Counted from the first letter of the stretch, positions 41,872 through 50,993 are shown. The stretch: 64,000 bases of DNA from Alphaproteobacteria bacterium (GCA_900768185.1 CAAGCB010000004.1:62001-126000), one strand, 5' to 3'. Numbers and translations are program-made. Notes: generated by a model from the sequence alone, not told the origin.

Positions 41872-43518
41872 ATGAAATCGTTGTTGAAATGCGGCATTTT
41901 CGGTTGCGCTTTGCTGTATTCAATCCCGCCGGTCGCGTCAAACAGCGTCGGACAGAGCTTTGACGAATGGGTTGAGGAGTTTCGCCGCGAAGCTGTGGAG
42001 GACGGCGTTTCGGCGCAAATGTTGGATTATGCTTTTCGCGATTTGCAGCCTGTTCCGAAAGTTGTTCAATCCGATCGAAAACAGCCGGAGTTCCGTCGCG
42101 ACTTTCAAACGTATCTGGATAACGCCATCAACGGATCGCGCATCAGGCGAGCGCGGAATTTGTTGGAAAAACACGCGGAATTATTTAAAGAAATCGAAAA
42201 AAAATATCATGTTCCCGCCTATTATCTGGCGTCGTTTTGGGGCATGGAAACCGATTTCGGAAACGCGAAAGGCGATTTTTCGACTTTAAACGCTTTGGCG
42301 ACTTTGGCGTACGATACGCGCCGTCCCGCTTTTTTCAGAACCGAGCTGATGCACGCCGTTCATCTGGTGCAAAACGGCGTCCCCGTTGAAAAAATGCGGG
42401 GATCATGGGCGGGGGCGGGCGGTCATTTTCAGTTCATGCCGTCAACGTTCAGTCATTTTGGAACGGATTACGACAATGACGGTCAAATCGATTTGTGGGA
42501 TAGTCTGCCCGACGCTTTGGCGTCCGCGGCGAATTATTTGTCGGCGGAGGGGTGGAAAAACGATGTCGGCTGGGGCAGGGAAGTTCTTTTGCCCAAAAAG
42601 TTCGACTGGAATATGATTGAGCACCAAAAAACTCTGAAAGAATGGCTGGACGACGGCGTTTCTTTCGCCAACCCCGCCGATGTCAAAGAACCCCTGTCCA
42701 CAATGGCGAAGCTGTTTTTGCCGGCGGGAATTCACGGTCCCGCGTTTTTGACATATTCCAATTTTGATGTGATTTTAAAATGGAACAAATCCGTTTTATA
42801 CGCTATTGCCATCGGGCATTTGGCGGATAGAATCCAAGCCAAACCGCCTTTTTCGAAAAAATATTTTCAACGCGGGGCGATGTTCACGATGGAAAACGCG
42901 CAGGAAGTTCAGGAATTGCTGGCGAAAATGGGATTGTACGAAGACGGGATCGACGGTTTTCTGGGGCGCAAAAGCCGCGAAGCCGTGCGAAAGTTTCAGA
43001 ATTTGTACGGTCTGCCCGCCGACGGGTACGCCAACGCGTCTTTGTTGCATTTCATGCGGCTGGCGGTCGGGGGCGGGGAAAAACGCAAGGCTTTGACTTT
43101 TGATGAAATCACGGAATTACAGCGGATTTTGACGCAGGGATCGTATTACATAGGTCCCGTTGACGGCAAGCTGGGACGCGCGACGTTGGCGGGGATTGAT
43201 TTGTTCAAAACGGTGTACGGCATTGAAGCCGACGGTGTGAACAGAACTTTGCTGGAAAAAATGCGCGTCCAGTTCGCCCGAGGCATGGAAAACGGCGAAA
43301 TCGATCCGTTGGTCAAAGAACATATCAAACGGGAAGCCGAACGAAAAAAAGCTTTGGAAAAAGAACGCCGGAAAGCCGAACAGAATCGGCGCAAGCTATT
43401 GAAAAAACAAAAGAAAAATAAGAAAGAGAACAAAGCTGTCAAACACCGCGCCGTCAAAGTCGGAAAAAACGTTTCGAAAAAGACGAAAGTTTCAAAAAAA
43501 TCGGCTTTGTCGCCTTGA
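41872..43518 (+). CDS. Lytic murein transglycosylase, MltB family, with two peptidoglycan-binding domains
   Basis: The GH103 enzyme cleaves peptidoglycan glycan strands to 1,6-anhydro products. After a signal peptide (CGIFGCALLYSIPPVASN) comes the SLT domain FDEWVEEFRREAVEDGVSAQ. The catalytic Glu126 is in ASFWGMETDFGNAKGDF, and WAGAGGHFQFMPSTF is conserved. Two PG_binding_1 modules follow near residues 345-400 and 415-470 (EDGIDGFLGRKSREAVRKFQ; IGPVDGKLGRATLAGID). The last 70 residues are a Lys/Arg-rich tail that could bind the wall electrostatically. TTG-ATG tandem; the ATG is preferred. It heads a block of wall genes with rlpA and dac. Confidence 0.92.
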   Translation: MKSLLKCGIFGCALLYSIPPVASNSVGQSFDEWVEEFRREAVEDGVSAQMLDYAFRDLQPVPKVVQSDRKQPEFRRDFQTYLDNAINGSRIRRARNLLEKHAELFKEIEKKYHVPAYYLASFWGMETDFGNAKGDFSTLNALATLAYDTRRPAFFRTELMHAVHLVQNGVPVEKMRGSWAGAGGHFQFMPSTFSHFGTDYDNDGQIDLWDSLPDALASAANYLSAEGWKNDVGWGREVLLPKKFDWNMIEHQKTLKEWLDDGVSFANPADVKEPLSTMAKLFLPAGIHGPAFLTYSNFDVILKWNKSVLYAIAIGHLADRIQAKPPFSKKYFQRGAMFTMENAQEVQELLAKMGLYEDGIDGFLGRKSREAVRKFQNLYGLPADGYANASLLHFMRLAVGGGEKRKALTFDEITELQRILTQGSYYIGPVDGKLGRATLAGIDLFKTVYGIEADGVNRTLLEKMRVQFARGMENGEIDPLVKEHIKREAERKKALEKERRKAEQNRRKLLKKQKKNKKENKAVKHRAVKVGKNVSKKTKVSKKSALSP

Positions 43519-43567
43519 TTTGAATGCGCGAAATCGTTATTGTTGCGGAATACGAAAGGATAGAAAG

Positions 43568-44692
43568 ATGCATTCGTTTGTAAGATTTCTTTTTTTGACG
43601 ACGGCTTTGACGCTTTCGGCGTGCACCGACAACGCGCAAACGTTTTCATCGACCGCCGCGACGGGAAAACAGCCGCAATCCCAATCTTCCGTAAAAGCGA
43701 CGGGGGGCTACTATAAGGTCGGCACGCCCTATCAGGTCGAAGGCATCTGGTATCTGCCCAAAGAAGATTACACTTATAAGGAAATCGGCATCGCGTCTTG
43801 GTACGGTCCCGATTTTCACAACGGCATAACGGCTAACGGCGAATTGTACGACATGCACGGATTAACCGCCGCGCACAGGACGTTGCCGTTGCCCAGCGTC
43901 GTCAAAGTGACGAACCTGCAAAACGGTCGGTCGCTGGTTTTGCGCGTGAACGACCGCGGACCGTTTAAAAACAACCGGGTGATTGACGTTTCCAAACGCG
44001 CCGCCCAGTTGCTGGGGTTTGAAGCGCAAGGAACAACGCAGGTTCAGGTTGAAATCATGCCCGAAGAAAGCAAAAAGCTGAAAGACGAACTGTTGGCGAT
44101 GTCCGGAAAAACGGTCGCGAAAGCTTCGGTCGCCGATTTGAACGCAAACGAATACAGCGCCCAACCCATTGAAAAGCCGCAAAGTTTGGGCGGTATTGCG
44201 GATTACGACAGTAACGCCGGATATGGCGCGCCGCTGATTGCGGCGACAGCCCCCGTTAAGGAAAGTCCTTATAATGACTGGAATTCCGATATGTCGCAGG
44301 CTAAGGCGCAAAAAAGCGCCAATGAAACGCCCAAGTCTGTTCCGGCGCCGAAGCCGGTCGTGAAAACGCCTCCTCCCGTTCCGGCGGTTAAAAAGGTACA
44401 GCCTGTTGTAGAAAAAACGGCGGCGCCCGGATATTACGTTCAGCTGGGCGCGTTCGGCAGTTTGGAAAACGCCGAAAAAACGCGCGCCAAAGCGGAGAGA
44501 TTCGGACGCGCTTCGATTCTGCCCGTGACGGTTAATGCCAAAACGCTTTATCGCGTCCGTTTGGGACCCGATAACGCAAAAAAAGCTTTGGAAAACATGG
44601 ATAAAGTGACTAACAACGGTTTCCCTGACGCCCGATTGGTTGAGGAAAAAAGCTCTGTTTCCGTCGGTCGCCGTTTGGACAACGCGTTTTAA
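43568..44692 (+). CDS. rlpA: RlpA-like septal lytic transglycosylase lipoprotein
   Basis: RlpA cleaves denuded glycan strands at the septum. The signal peptide ends in a lipobox LSAC near residue 18. The double-psi barrel has GIASWYGPDFHNGITANGE, TAAHRTLPLPSVVKVTNL and LRVNDRGPF, with the family's Glu, His and Asp. A Pro/Ala/Lys linker leads to a C-terminal SPOR domain (PGYYVQLGAFGSLENAEKTR) that targets division-site peptidoglycan. AAGGA lies before the chosen ATG, which gives a proper signal peptide; a longer frame has none. It is followed by a D-alanyl-D-alanine carboxypeptidase gene 13 bases later. Confidence 0.93.
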   Translation: MHSFVRFLFLTTALTLSACTDNAQTFSSTAATGKQPQSQSSVKATGGYYKVGTPYQVEGIWYLPKEDYTYKEIGIASWYGPDFHNGITANGELYDMHGLTAAHRTLPLPSVVKVTNLQNGRSLVLRVNDRGPFKNNRVIDVSKRAAQLLGFEAQGTTQVQVEIMPEESKKLKDELLAMSGKTVAKASVADLNANEYSAQPIEKPQSLGGIADYDSNAGYGAPLIAATAPVKESPYNDWNSDMSQAKAQKSANETPKSVPAPKPVVKTPPPVPAVKKVQPVVEKTAAPGYYVQLGAFGSLENAEKTRAKAERFGRASILPVTVNAKTLYRVRLGPDNAKKALENMDKVTNNGFPDARLVEEKSSVSVGRRLDNAF

Positions 44693-44705
44693 AGGTCTGA
44701 AAAAG

Positions 44706-45866
44706 ATGAAAAAGTATAAATCCCTGCTGTTAATGACGGCTTTTGCCGCCGTTCTTTCCCCGTTTTCCGCAAACGCCATTGAAACAAGGGCGAAAAACGC
44801 CGCTTTGATGGATTATGAAACGGGAACGTTTTTTTACGAAAAAAACGCTGATGAAAGAATGGCGCCCGCGTCGATGAGCAAGCTGATGACAGCCTACATG
44901 ATTTTCGAACGCCTGAAAAACGGCGCGCTGTCTTTGGACGACGAATTCGTCGTCAGCGTCAACGCTTGGCGCAAAGGCGGGGCGAAAACAGGCAGTTCGA
45001 CCATGTTTTTAAAAAGCGGCAGCAGCGTAAAACTGGGGGATTTGTTACGCGGCATCATTGTTCAATCCGGAAACGACGCGTGTATCACGGCGGCGGAAAA
45101 CATCGCCGGATCGGAACAGGATTTTGCCGAAATCGCCAATCAAAAGGCGCAGGAATTGGGGCTGACCAACACGCACATGGCGAACGCGACGGGCTGGCCT
45201 AATCCCGAACACTATATGTCGCCGCGCGATTTAGCGACTTTGGCCGCGCGCATTATTCGCGAATTTCCGGAATATTACAGTATTTATTCCGAAAAAGAAT
45301 TCACCTATAACGGCATCAAACAGGGCAACAGAAATCCGTTGCTGTTTTCCATGCCCGACATCGCCGACGGTATGAAAACGGGACACACCAGCTCTTCCGG
45401 ATACGGTCTGGTCGGATCGGCGAAGAAAAACGGTCGCCGCATCATTATGGTGATCAACGGACTGAAAACTCAGCGAGAACGCAGCGAGGAAGCTAAAAAG
45501 CTTATGCTGTGGGGGTTCAGGGATTTTGACAACTATTCGATTTTGAAAAAAGGCGTCGCTGTGGTCGGCATTCCCGTTTGGCTGGGCAGCTCGCGGAAAG
45601 TTTCCGCCGTTCCCGCCGAAAACGTCGTCTTGACTTTGCCGAAAGGCAAGCAGAAAAACGTCAAAGCGCGCGTTGTCTACGAATCCCCCGTCAGCGCGCC
45701 CGTTAAAAAAGGACAAAAAATCGCGGAACTGACGTTGGAAATTCCCGATCGCGACGAAATGAAAATCGATCTGTTCGCTAAAAACGACGTGAAGCGTTTG
45801 GGGTATTTCGGACGGTTGAAGGAATTGATTAAATACCTTTTGTTTCAAAGTTTCAGTCGGGGATAA
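44706..45866 (+). CDS. D-alanyl-D-alanine carboxypeptidase (class C low-mass PBP)
   Basis: This S11-family enzyme trims the terminal D-Ala from peptidoglycan stem peptides. After the signal peptide (LLLMTAFAAVLSPFSANA) the active-site motifs are Ser56-x-x-Lys59 (MAPASMSKLM), Ser121-Gly-Asn (QSGNDACI) and Lys224-Thr-Gly (GMKTGHTSSSGYG). The C-terminal beta-sandwich precedes an amphipathic end (FGRLKELIKYLLFQSFSRG) for membrane attachment. At 386 residues it resembles DacA/DacC. It is co-directional with rlpA and the transglycosylase, then tmk after five bases. Confidence 0.95.
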   Translation: MKKYKSLLLMTAFAAVLSPFSANAIETRAKNAALMDYETGTFFYEKNADERMAPASMSKLMTAYMIFERLKNGALSLDDEFVVSVNAWRKGGAKTGSSTMFLKSGSSVKLGDLLRGIIVQSGNDACITAAENIAGSEQDFAEIANQKAQELGLTNTHMANATGWPNPEHYMSPRDLATLAARIIREFPEYYSIYSEKEFTYNGIKQGNRNPLLFSMPDIADGMKTGHTSSSGYGLVGSAKKNGRRIIMVINGLKTQRERSEEAKKLMLWGFRDFDNYSILKKGVAVVGIPVWLGSSRKVSAVPAENVVLTLPKGKQKNVKARVVYESPVSAPVKKGQKIAELTLEIPDRDEMKIDLFAKNDVKRLGYFGRLKELIKYLLFQSFSRG

Positions 45867-45871
45867 GTCCG

Positions 45872-46513
45872 GTGTCGAATTGTTTTTTCATCACGTTTGA
45901 AGGCGGCGAGGGGACGGGAAAGTCAACCCAAGCCAAATTACTGGCTGATTTTTTGGAACAGCGCGGCTGTCCGTGCGTTTTGACGCGCGAACCCGGCGGG
46001 GCGCCGGGGGCGGAGGAAATCCGCAATCTGGTCGTCAAGGGCGATGTCGGACGCTGGGACGTGATGACGGAAGCTTTGCTGATGTTTGCGGCGCGGCGCG
46101 ACCATCTGGTCAAAACGATTTTACCGGCGATGAATCAAGGAAAAACCGTTATTTGCGACCGTTTTTCGGATTCAACGACCGCCTATCAGGGCTTTGGGTA
46201 TGCCGATCGCGGTCTGGGACGCGAAGTCATTGACGAAATTTATAAAATTGTCGTCGGTGATTTCAAACCGAACCTGACGATTATTTTAGACATGCCTGTT
46301 GAACATGGTGTTGAACGCGCTTTGAAACGCGATGCGAACGCCAACCGGTATGAAAAAATGGGGCTGGATTTCCACCGCAATTTGCGCCAGGCTTTTTTAG
46401 AAATCGCAAAACGGGAACCGGAACGGTGCGCCGTCGTTGACGCAACGGGATCGGTGGAGCAAATTCACGCCGCCGTCGTCGATTTGGTAACAAAGCGTCT
46501 GCTGAAAGGTTGA
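45872..46513 (+). CDS. tmk: Thymidylate kinase
   Basis: Tmk phosphorylates dTMP to dTDP. The P-loop FEGGEGTGKSTQAKLL lies at the N-terminus, followed by the substrate motif LTREPGGAPGAEEIR and the CDRFSDSTTAYQGFG Asp-Arg pair. The start codon is GTG with a GGGG-containing site; no ATG is nearby. At 213 residues it is normal. It lies four bases before holB, the usual tmk-holB-tatD order of many bacteria. Confidence 0.96.
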   Translation: MSNCFFITFEGGEGTGKSTQAKLLADFLEQRGCPCVLTREPGGAPGAEEIRNLVVKGDVGRWDVMTEALLMFAARRDHLVKTILPAMNQGKTVICDRFSDSTTAYQGFGYADRGLGREVIDEIYKIVVGDFKPNLTIILDMPVEHGVERALKRDANANRYEKMGLDFHRNLRQAFLEIAKREPERCAVVDATGSVEQIHAAVVDLVTKRLLKG

Positions 46514-46516
46514 GGC

Positions 46517-47650
46517 ATGGATTCCGACGCCCGACTGCCCGAAGAACAATCCTCTCTGTTCGGATTTGACGCCGCTCAAAGCTTGTTGTTGGATTTGTGG
46601 AATCGCGGAACTTTGGCGGGGGCGTGGCTGTTTTGCGGTTTAAAGGGAATCGGCAAGGCGACCTTGGCATATCGACTGGCGCGTTTTGTGCTGGCTCAGC
46701 CCGACAATAATGACGGCGGATTGTTCGGCGCGCCCGAACCGCCCGAAAGTTTGGATATTTCCGAAAGCAACCCTGTTTTCGGAACAATCGCCCAAAGGAC
46801 GAATCCCGGGCTGAAAGTCGTTGAATTCGCTCTGAAAGACGACGAAGTCAAAGACCGTCAAGCGTTGATCGACGCAGGAAAACCGCTGGATCCCGAAATT
46901 GAAAATAAACGCAAGCGTTATGACGAAATTCGTGTGACGGATATTCGCGACGCCGAAAATTTTCTGCATCTGACGGCGGGAGCGAACGGCTGGCGTGTGA
47001 TGATTATTGATGCGGCGGACGATATGAATATCAACGCGGAAAACGCTTTGTTGAAATCATTGGAAGAACCGCCCGCGAAAACACTGATTATTTTGATCAG
47101 CCACGTTCCCGGAAAATTATTGCCGACGATCCGTTCCAGATGCCGGAAATTGTTGTTGAAACCGTTGCCCGACGAAATTTTGACAAATCTTCTGAAAACA
47201 AAAATCAATGACTTGGACGCCGATGAATTGATTGCGCTGACGCGATTGGCGCAGGGCAGTTTGGGGCGGGCTTTATCTCTGCATGATGCGAACGGCGTAA
47301 AGATTTTCCGTCAAATGCTGACTTTGTTTGATGATTTTCCGTTGTATTCCGTTTCAAAACTATATGATTTGGTTGAAAAAGCGTTGAAAGACAAAAACAC
47401 GCTGAAGATGGCGCAAACTTTGTTGTTGCAATGGCTGACAAAAGTGTGCGTCTGTGGCGGGAAAGGGGAAGACGACGCGGAAATCTTTGCGGGCGAAATC
47501 GCTTTGCGCGAACGGGTGCGGCAACATATTCCCGTTTTACGGCTGATGGATTTGATTAACGAAATCAGCCGCGGATTTGCGGATATCGATTTGGATCAAA
47601 AGCAGGTTTTCGTGAATGCTTTTTCAAAATTGCAGCAAGGGGCAAAGTGA
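46517..47650 (+). CDS. holB: DNA polymerase III delta' subunit
   Basis: Delta' is part of the clamp loader. The N-terminal AAA+ fold has FCGLKGIGKATLAYRLARF, a degenerate Walker A. The inner motifs are VMIIDAADDMNINAENALLK and LKSLEEPPAKTLIILISHVP, and the arginine-finger SRC motif appears as TIRSRCRKLLLKPL. The long insertion near residues 80-140 is typical of alphaproteobacterial forms. At 377 residues it is full length. Its stop shares a base with the tatD start. Confidence 0.93.
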   Translation: MDSDARLPEEQSSLFGFDAAQSLLLDLWNRGTLAGAWLFCGLKGIGKATLAYRLARFVLAQPDNNDGGLFGAPEPPESLDISESNPVFGTIAQRTNPGLKVVEFALKDDEVKDRQALIDAGKPLDPEIENKRKRYDEIRVTDIRDAENFLHLTAGANGWRVMIIDAADDMNINAENALLKSLEEPPAKTLIILISHVPGKLLPTIRSRCRKLLLKPLPDEILTNLLKTKINDLDADELIALTRLAQGSLGRALSLHDANGVKIFRQMLTLFDDFPLYSVSKLYDLVEKALKDKNTLKMAQTLLLQWLTKVCVCGGKGEDDAEIFAGEIALRERVRQHIPVLRLMDLINEISRGFADIDLDQKQVFVNAFSKLQQGAK

Positions 47651-48432
47651 TGTTTTTCGCGGACAGCCACTGCCATTTGAATTATCCGGACTATTCCGAA
47701 ACGGAACGGATCGAGATTGTCGAACGTGCCGAACAGTTGGGAATACAAAGATTTTTGACTGTTTCAACAAAAATGGACGATGTGCCGGAACTGATTGAAA
47801 TGACGCGCAAAAATCCGCACATTTTCGCTTCCGTCGGCGTCCACCCCGAATATGCGGCTGAACAGGGGGAGGGGGTTTCCGTTGAACAGATTTGCAAAGC
47901 GGCGCAAGATGCAAAAGTCGTTGCCATCGGAGAAGCGGGATTGGATTACCATTACGGTGCCGCCGAAACCCGCGCGGCGCAAAAATCGCTGTTTCGCAAA
48001 CATTTGCAGGCGGCGAAACTGACCGGATTGCCGATTATCGTTCATACGCGTGAAGCCGAAGACGACACGATCGATCTGTTGCGTGAAGAACAGGACGGTA
48101 CTTTGCGGGGCGTTTTGCATTGTTTTTCATCGCAGGGCAGGTTGGCGGAATTCGGATTGGATATCGGATTTTACATTTCCGCATCAGGCATCATCACATT
48201 TAAATCGGCGCAGTCTTTACGCGACACGTTTGAAAAAATTCCGATGGATCGTCTGTTGGTTGAAACAGATGCTCCGTATTTGGCGCCCGTTCCGTTTCGA
48301 GGACGGAAAAACGAGCCGTCTTATCTGATTAAAACGGCGGAAATGCTGGCGCAAATCAAAGGAACCGACCTGGATTTCCTGCGTCAAAAAACGACGGAAA
48401 ACTTTTTCAGATTGTTTTCAAAGGCGTACTGA
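47650..48432 (+). CDS. TatD-family metal-dependent DNase/hydrolase
   Basis: TatD-type hydrolases are TIM-barrel metalloenzymes with 3'-5' exonuclease activity. Metal ligands are in DSHCHLNYPD at the start, VAIGEAGLDYHYG, PIIVHTREAEDDTIDLL and LVETDAPYLAPVPFRGRKNE. At 260 residues it is the normal size (YcfH/TatD class). TGATG shows translational coupling to holB. The ATG is preferred over an overlapping GTG three bases earlier because of GGGG spacing. Confidence 0.94.
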   Translation: MFFADSHCHLNYPDYSETERIEIVERAEQLGIQRFLTVSTKMDDVPELIEMTRKNPHIFASVGVHPEYAAEQGEGVSVEQICKAAQDAKVVAIGEAGLDYHYGAAETRAAQKSLFRKHLQAAKLTGLPIIVHTREAEDDTIDLLREEQDGTLRGVLHCFSSQGRLAEFGLDIGFYISASGIITFKSAQSLRDTFEKIPMDRLLVETDAPYLAPVPFRGRKNEPSYLIKTAEMLAQIKGTDLDFLRQKTTENFFRLFSKAY

Positions 48433-48433
48433 A

Positions 48434-49210
48434 ATGAAATTTCGAATTTTAGGTTGCGGATCGGCGGGCGGCGTTCCGATGATTTCAAAAGGGTGGGGAA
48501 AATGCGATCCGAATAATCCGAAAAACCGTCGTTTAAGAACATCGCTGTTGTTGCAACATCATGATATGAATGTGTTATTTGACAGCGGTCCCGATTTGCG
48601 CGAACAATTATTGGCGGCTCAGATTAAATCGCTGGACGCCGTTTTATACACGCATGAACACGCCGATCACACGCACGGGATTGACGATTTGCGCGAAATT
48701 AACCGCGCCATGATGAAAAGCGTTCCCGTCTACGCGAACTTTACGACGTTGAATTTGTTAAAAGAACGCTTCGGATACGTTTTTCGACCTGTAAATATCG
48801 ATAAGGAACCGTTTTATCATCCGTGGCTGGAGCCGAACTTGGTTGTTCCCGGAGAATCTTTTTATATCAAAGATTTAAAAATCATTCCGTTTTCGCAGGA
48901 TCATGAATGGACAACCAGTTTGGGCTTCAGAATCGGAAATTTCGGGTATTCGACCGATGTCGTGCATTTGTATGAATCGGCTCTGTCTGTTTTAAAGGGG
49001 ATTGACACTTGGGTCGTCGGGTGTCTGTCCGAAAAAGATCATCCGAGCCATGCGTCAATTCGGCAAGTTTTGGAATGGGTGGATATTATCCGACCGCGGC
49101 GAACGATTTTGACACACATGTCCATCGGTTTGGATTATGACACGTTGCGCCGAAAGTTGCCCGACGGCATAGAACCGGGATATGACGGATTGGAATTTGA
49201 AGTCGCATAA
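48434..49210 (+). CDS. Metallo-beta-lactamase-fold hydrolase (PhnP/YcbX-like)
   Basis: The zinc-binding motif LYTHEHADHTHGIDDLREIN is near residue 75, with upstream GCGSAGGVPMI, which is typical of PhnP-like phosphodiesterases that hydrolyse cyclic phosphate esters. SQDHEWTTSLGFRIGNFGYS and VGCLSEKDHPSHAS supply further ligands. At 258 residues it is complete. It follows tatD by one base; this tatD-MBL pairing behind holB recurs in alphaproteobacteria. The cyclic phosphate or nucleotide substrate is unknown. It ends at a terminator, closing the wall-to-holB run. Confidence 0.9.
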   Translation: MKFRILGCGSAGGVPMISKGWGKCDPNNPKNRRLRTSLLLQHHDMNVLFDSGPDLREQLLAAQIKSLDAVLYTHEHADHTHGIDDLREINRAMMKSVPVYANFTTLNLLKERFGYVFRPVNIDKEPFYHPWLEPNLVVPGESFYIKDLKIIPFSQDHEWTTSLGFRIGNFGYSTDVVHLYESALSVLKGIDTWVVGCLSEKDHPSHASIRQVLEWVDIIRPRRTILTHMSIGLDYDTLRRKLPDGIEPGYDGLEFEVA

Positions 49211-49220
49211 ATTTTTACAG

Positions 49221-49256
49221 ACTCCGGCATCAAAAAAGAAGCCGGAGTTTTCTTTT
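49221..49256 (+). terminator. Terminator after the MBL hydrolase gene
   Basis: Stem ACTCCGGC/GCCGGAGT with a 12-base loop and TTTTCTTTT. Confidence 0.88.
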
Positions 49257-50016
49257 AAAGGCAGTTTTTTACAACTCTTTGAAAAAGAATGATTTTCCCA
49301 AAACGAATAACATTTTGTTATCCCTCTGTCGCCTTACCCGTATTTTAACATAATAAACATTATGCGACAATAGCATATAAATAAACAGTGCTGTTTCAGC
49401 GGCTATCTGCATGATATAAAACGGTTTTCAAAAGTTTATCCCTCTGAAATCCGAACAGGTTTTTCAAGAGGTGTTATCCGACTTATGCCGATTTTGTGAT
49501 TAACGGCTTTATGCGTTTCAAGAATCCTTTATTTTCAATCAGATGCGCCGTGATATTTTGATTAGAGAGATGCGAACGATTCCGGGCGAGCCGACTGTAA
49601 AAAAGTGTCGTCTGTAACGGCAAGGCGTTTAAACGGAAAGAAATCGGATCCGGAAAGAAAATGTATTTGCCTCCCCGCTTTGCCTTTTGCACAAAAATTT
49701 ACCCGCGGGTTCTCTCTGCCCGACCAACGCGACGCGATGCGCGAATGAATTTCTATCGCTTGGTGGCTCCCTGTTCAACGGATATTTCCCTTTGACTTTG
49801 ATTGCAAATCGCTCCCCGCCCCCGCCTTCCGGTTTCATATCAGCCGTTTGTCCCAAGCTTTCGGACACCGCATGCCGGCTTTTTTTTCGCATACAAAAAT
49901 CCTCCGCGACCGAAGCCGTGGAGGATTTATCAAGAGATTGCAGTTAAAGTCTGAAATTTAACACAACATAGTTACTATCGCATAACCCATCGTCTAAATC
50001 AAGTCAGACAAAGGTA
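49257..50016. other. Long intergenic region without recognised gene
   Basis: About 760 bases lie between the plus-strand MBL gene end and the minus-strand isomerase gene end. The left third is AT-rich with short hairpins (CATAAT/ATTATG near 49357). The right part is more GC-balanced. Minus-strand frames of 87 and 69 codons and a plus-strand frame of 86 codons overlap one another and carry no recognisable domain. The 87-codon frame (49629-49892) has GGAGGA before its ATG, but that site lies in the 3' arm of a terminator-like hairpin. No tRNA, tmRNA, SRP or RNase P signature is apparent. It could be an IS relic, a noncoding RNA or a repeat. Confidence 0.5.
49893..49928 (-). terminator. Probable terminator of the gyrA-coaD-isomerase operon
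   Basis: A 9-bp stem AAATCCTCC/GGAGGATTT with inner C-G pairs, followed on the minus strand by TTTTTG, about 90 bases past the isomerase stop. Its GGAGGA arm could instead serve as a ribosome site for a downstream 87-codon frame. Confidence 0.6.
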
Positions 50017-50484
50017 TTATGCCAATTTCATCGAAATGATGCAATCCGGATCTTTAACCATGCCGTTGCCGCCCGTTCCCTTTTTGATTTTATCGACAAA
50101 TTCCATACCCTTGACGACTTTTCCCCAAACGGTGTATTGCTTATCCAGCCACGGGCAGTCGTCATAGCAAATGAAAAACTGGCTGTCGGCGCTGTGAATA
50201 TCCATCGCGCGCGCCATGGAACAAGTACCGCGCACATGCGGTTCGTCGGAAAATTCAGCCCGCAACAGCATGCCGCTGCCGCCGCAACCGTCGCCGTCCG
50301 GATCGCCCGTTTGCGCCATAAAACCATCAATCACGCGATGAAACTTCAATCCGTCGTAAAATCCCTGTTTAACCAGTTCTTTAATTCTAGCGACATGTTT
50401 CGGCGCCAAATCGGGACGCATTTCTATTTCGACAACGCCGTCTTTCAATTCCAGCAAAAGTTTGTTGTTTTCCTTGTCTTTCAT
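50017..50484 (-). CDS. Cyclophilin-type peptidylprolyl isomerase
   Basis: Cyclophilins catalyse cis-trans isomerisation of prolyl bonds. The core FYDGLKFHRVIDGFMAQTGD contains the catalytic Phe-His-Arg, followed by SADSQFFICYDDCPWLD (Gln-Phe-Phe) and YTVWGKVVKGMEFVDKI. At 155 residues, with no signal peptide, it is the cytoplasmic form. The start lies two bases after coaD with AAGGA inside the coaD end; a longer frame into coaD is rejected. It is the last gene of the gyrA-coaD-isomerase operon, an order common in alphaproteobacteria. Confidence 0.95.
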   Translation of the reverse strand: MKDKENNKLLLELKDGVVEIEMRPDLAPKHVARIKELVKQGFYDGLKFHRVIDGFMAQTGDPDGDGCGGSGMLLRAEFSDEPHVRGTCSMARAMDIHSADSQFFICYDDCPWLDKQYTVWGKVVKGMEFVDKIKKGTGGNGMVKDPDCIISMKLA

Positions 50485-50486
50485 TT

Positions 50487-50993
50487 TCAATGTTCCTTGC
50501 CATGCAAACATTTTATCAGTTTTTCCGCAATTTCGGGGGTGACGAAAGTCGATATGTCGCCGCCCAGCTGACATATTTCCTTGACGAACACGGAAGAAAC
50601 GAACTGATGTTTTTCGGACGCCATTAAAAAAACGGTTTCAATGTCTTCTTCCAAACGTCGGTTCATCACGCACATTTTAAATTCGTATTCGAAATCCGAC
50701 ACGGCGCGCAACCCGCGAAAAATCACTTGCGCTTTGTTTTCTTTGGCGAAATTCACCAAAAGCGTGTCAATCAGCGGTTTGACGACGATAACGCTTTTAT
50801 CGCGGTACTTTTCAACCGCCTGCTCTGTCATCGCCAGCCGGTCTTCAAGACTGAAAAGCGAATTTTTATGCTGATTGACGGCGACGCCGATAACCAGCTT
50901 GTCAACCAAGCCCGCCGCGCGTTCAACCAAATTCATGTGACCATAGGTAATCGGGTCGAACGTCCCCGGATAAACACCAATCCGCTCACGCAT
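50487..50993 (-). CDS. coaD: Phosphopantetheine adenylyltransferase
   Basis: CoaD makes dephospho-CoA from 4'-phosphopantetheine and ATP. The nucleotidyltransferase signature YPGTFDPITYGHMNLVERA holds the T/HxGH motif, and VIFRGLRAVSDFEYEFKM and FLMASEKHQFVSS are also conserved. At 168 residues it is normal. It overlaps the end of gyrA by eight bases, so it is translated from the gyrA transcript. Confidence 0.97.
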   Translation of the reverse strand: MRERIGVYPGTFDPITYGHMNLVERAAGLVDKLVIGVAVNQHKNSLFSLEDRLAMTEQAVEKYRDKSVIVVKPLIDTLLVNFAKENKAQVIFRGLRAVSDFEYEFKMCVMNRRLEEDIETVFLMASEKHQFVSSVFVKEICQLGGDISTFVTPEIAEKLIKCLHGKEH

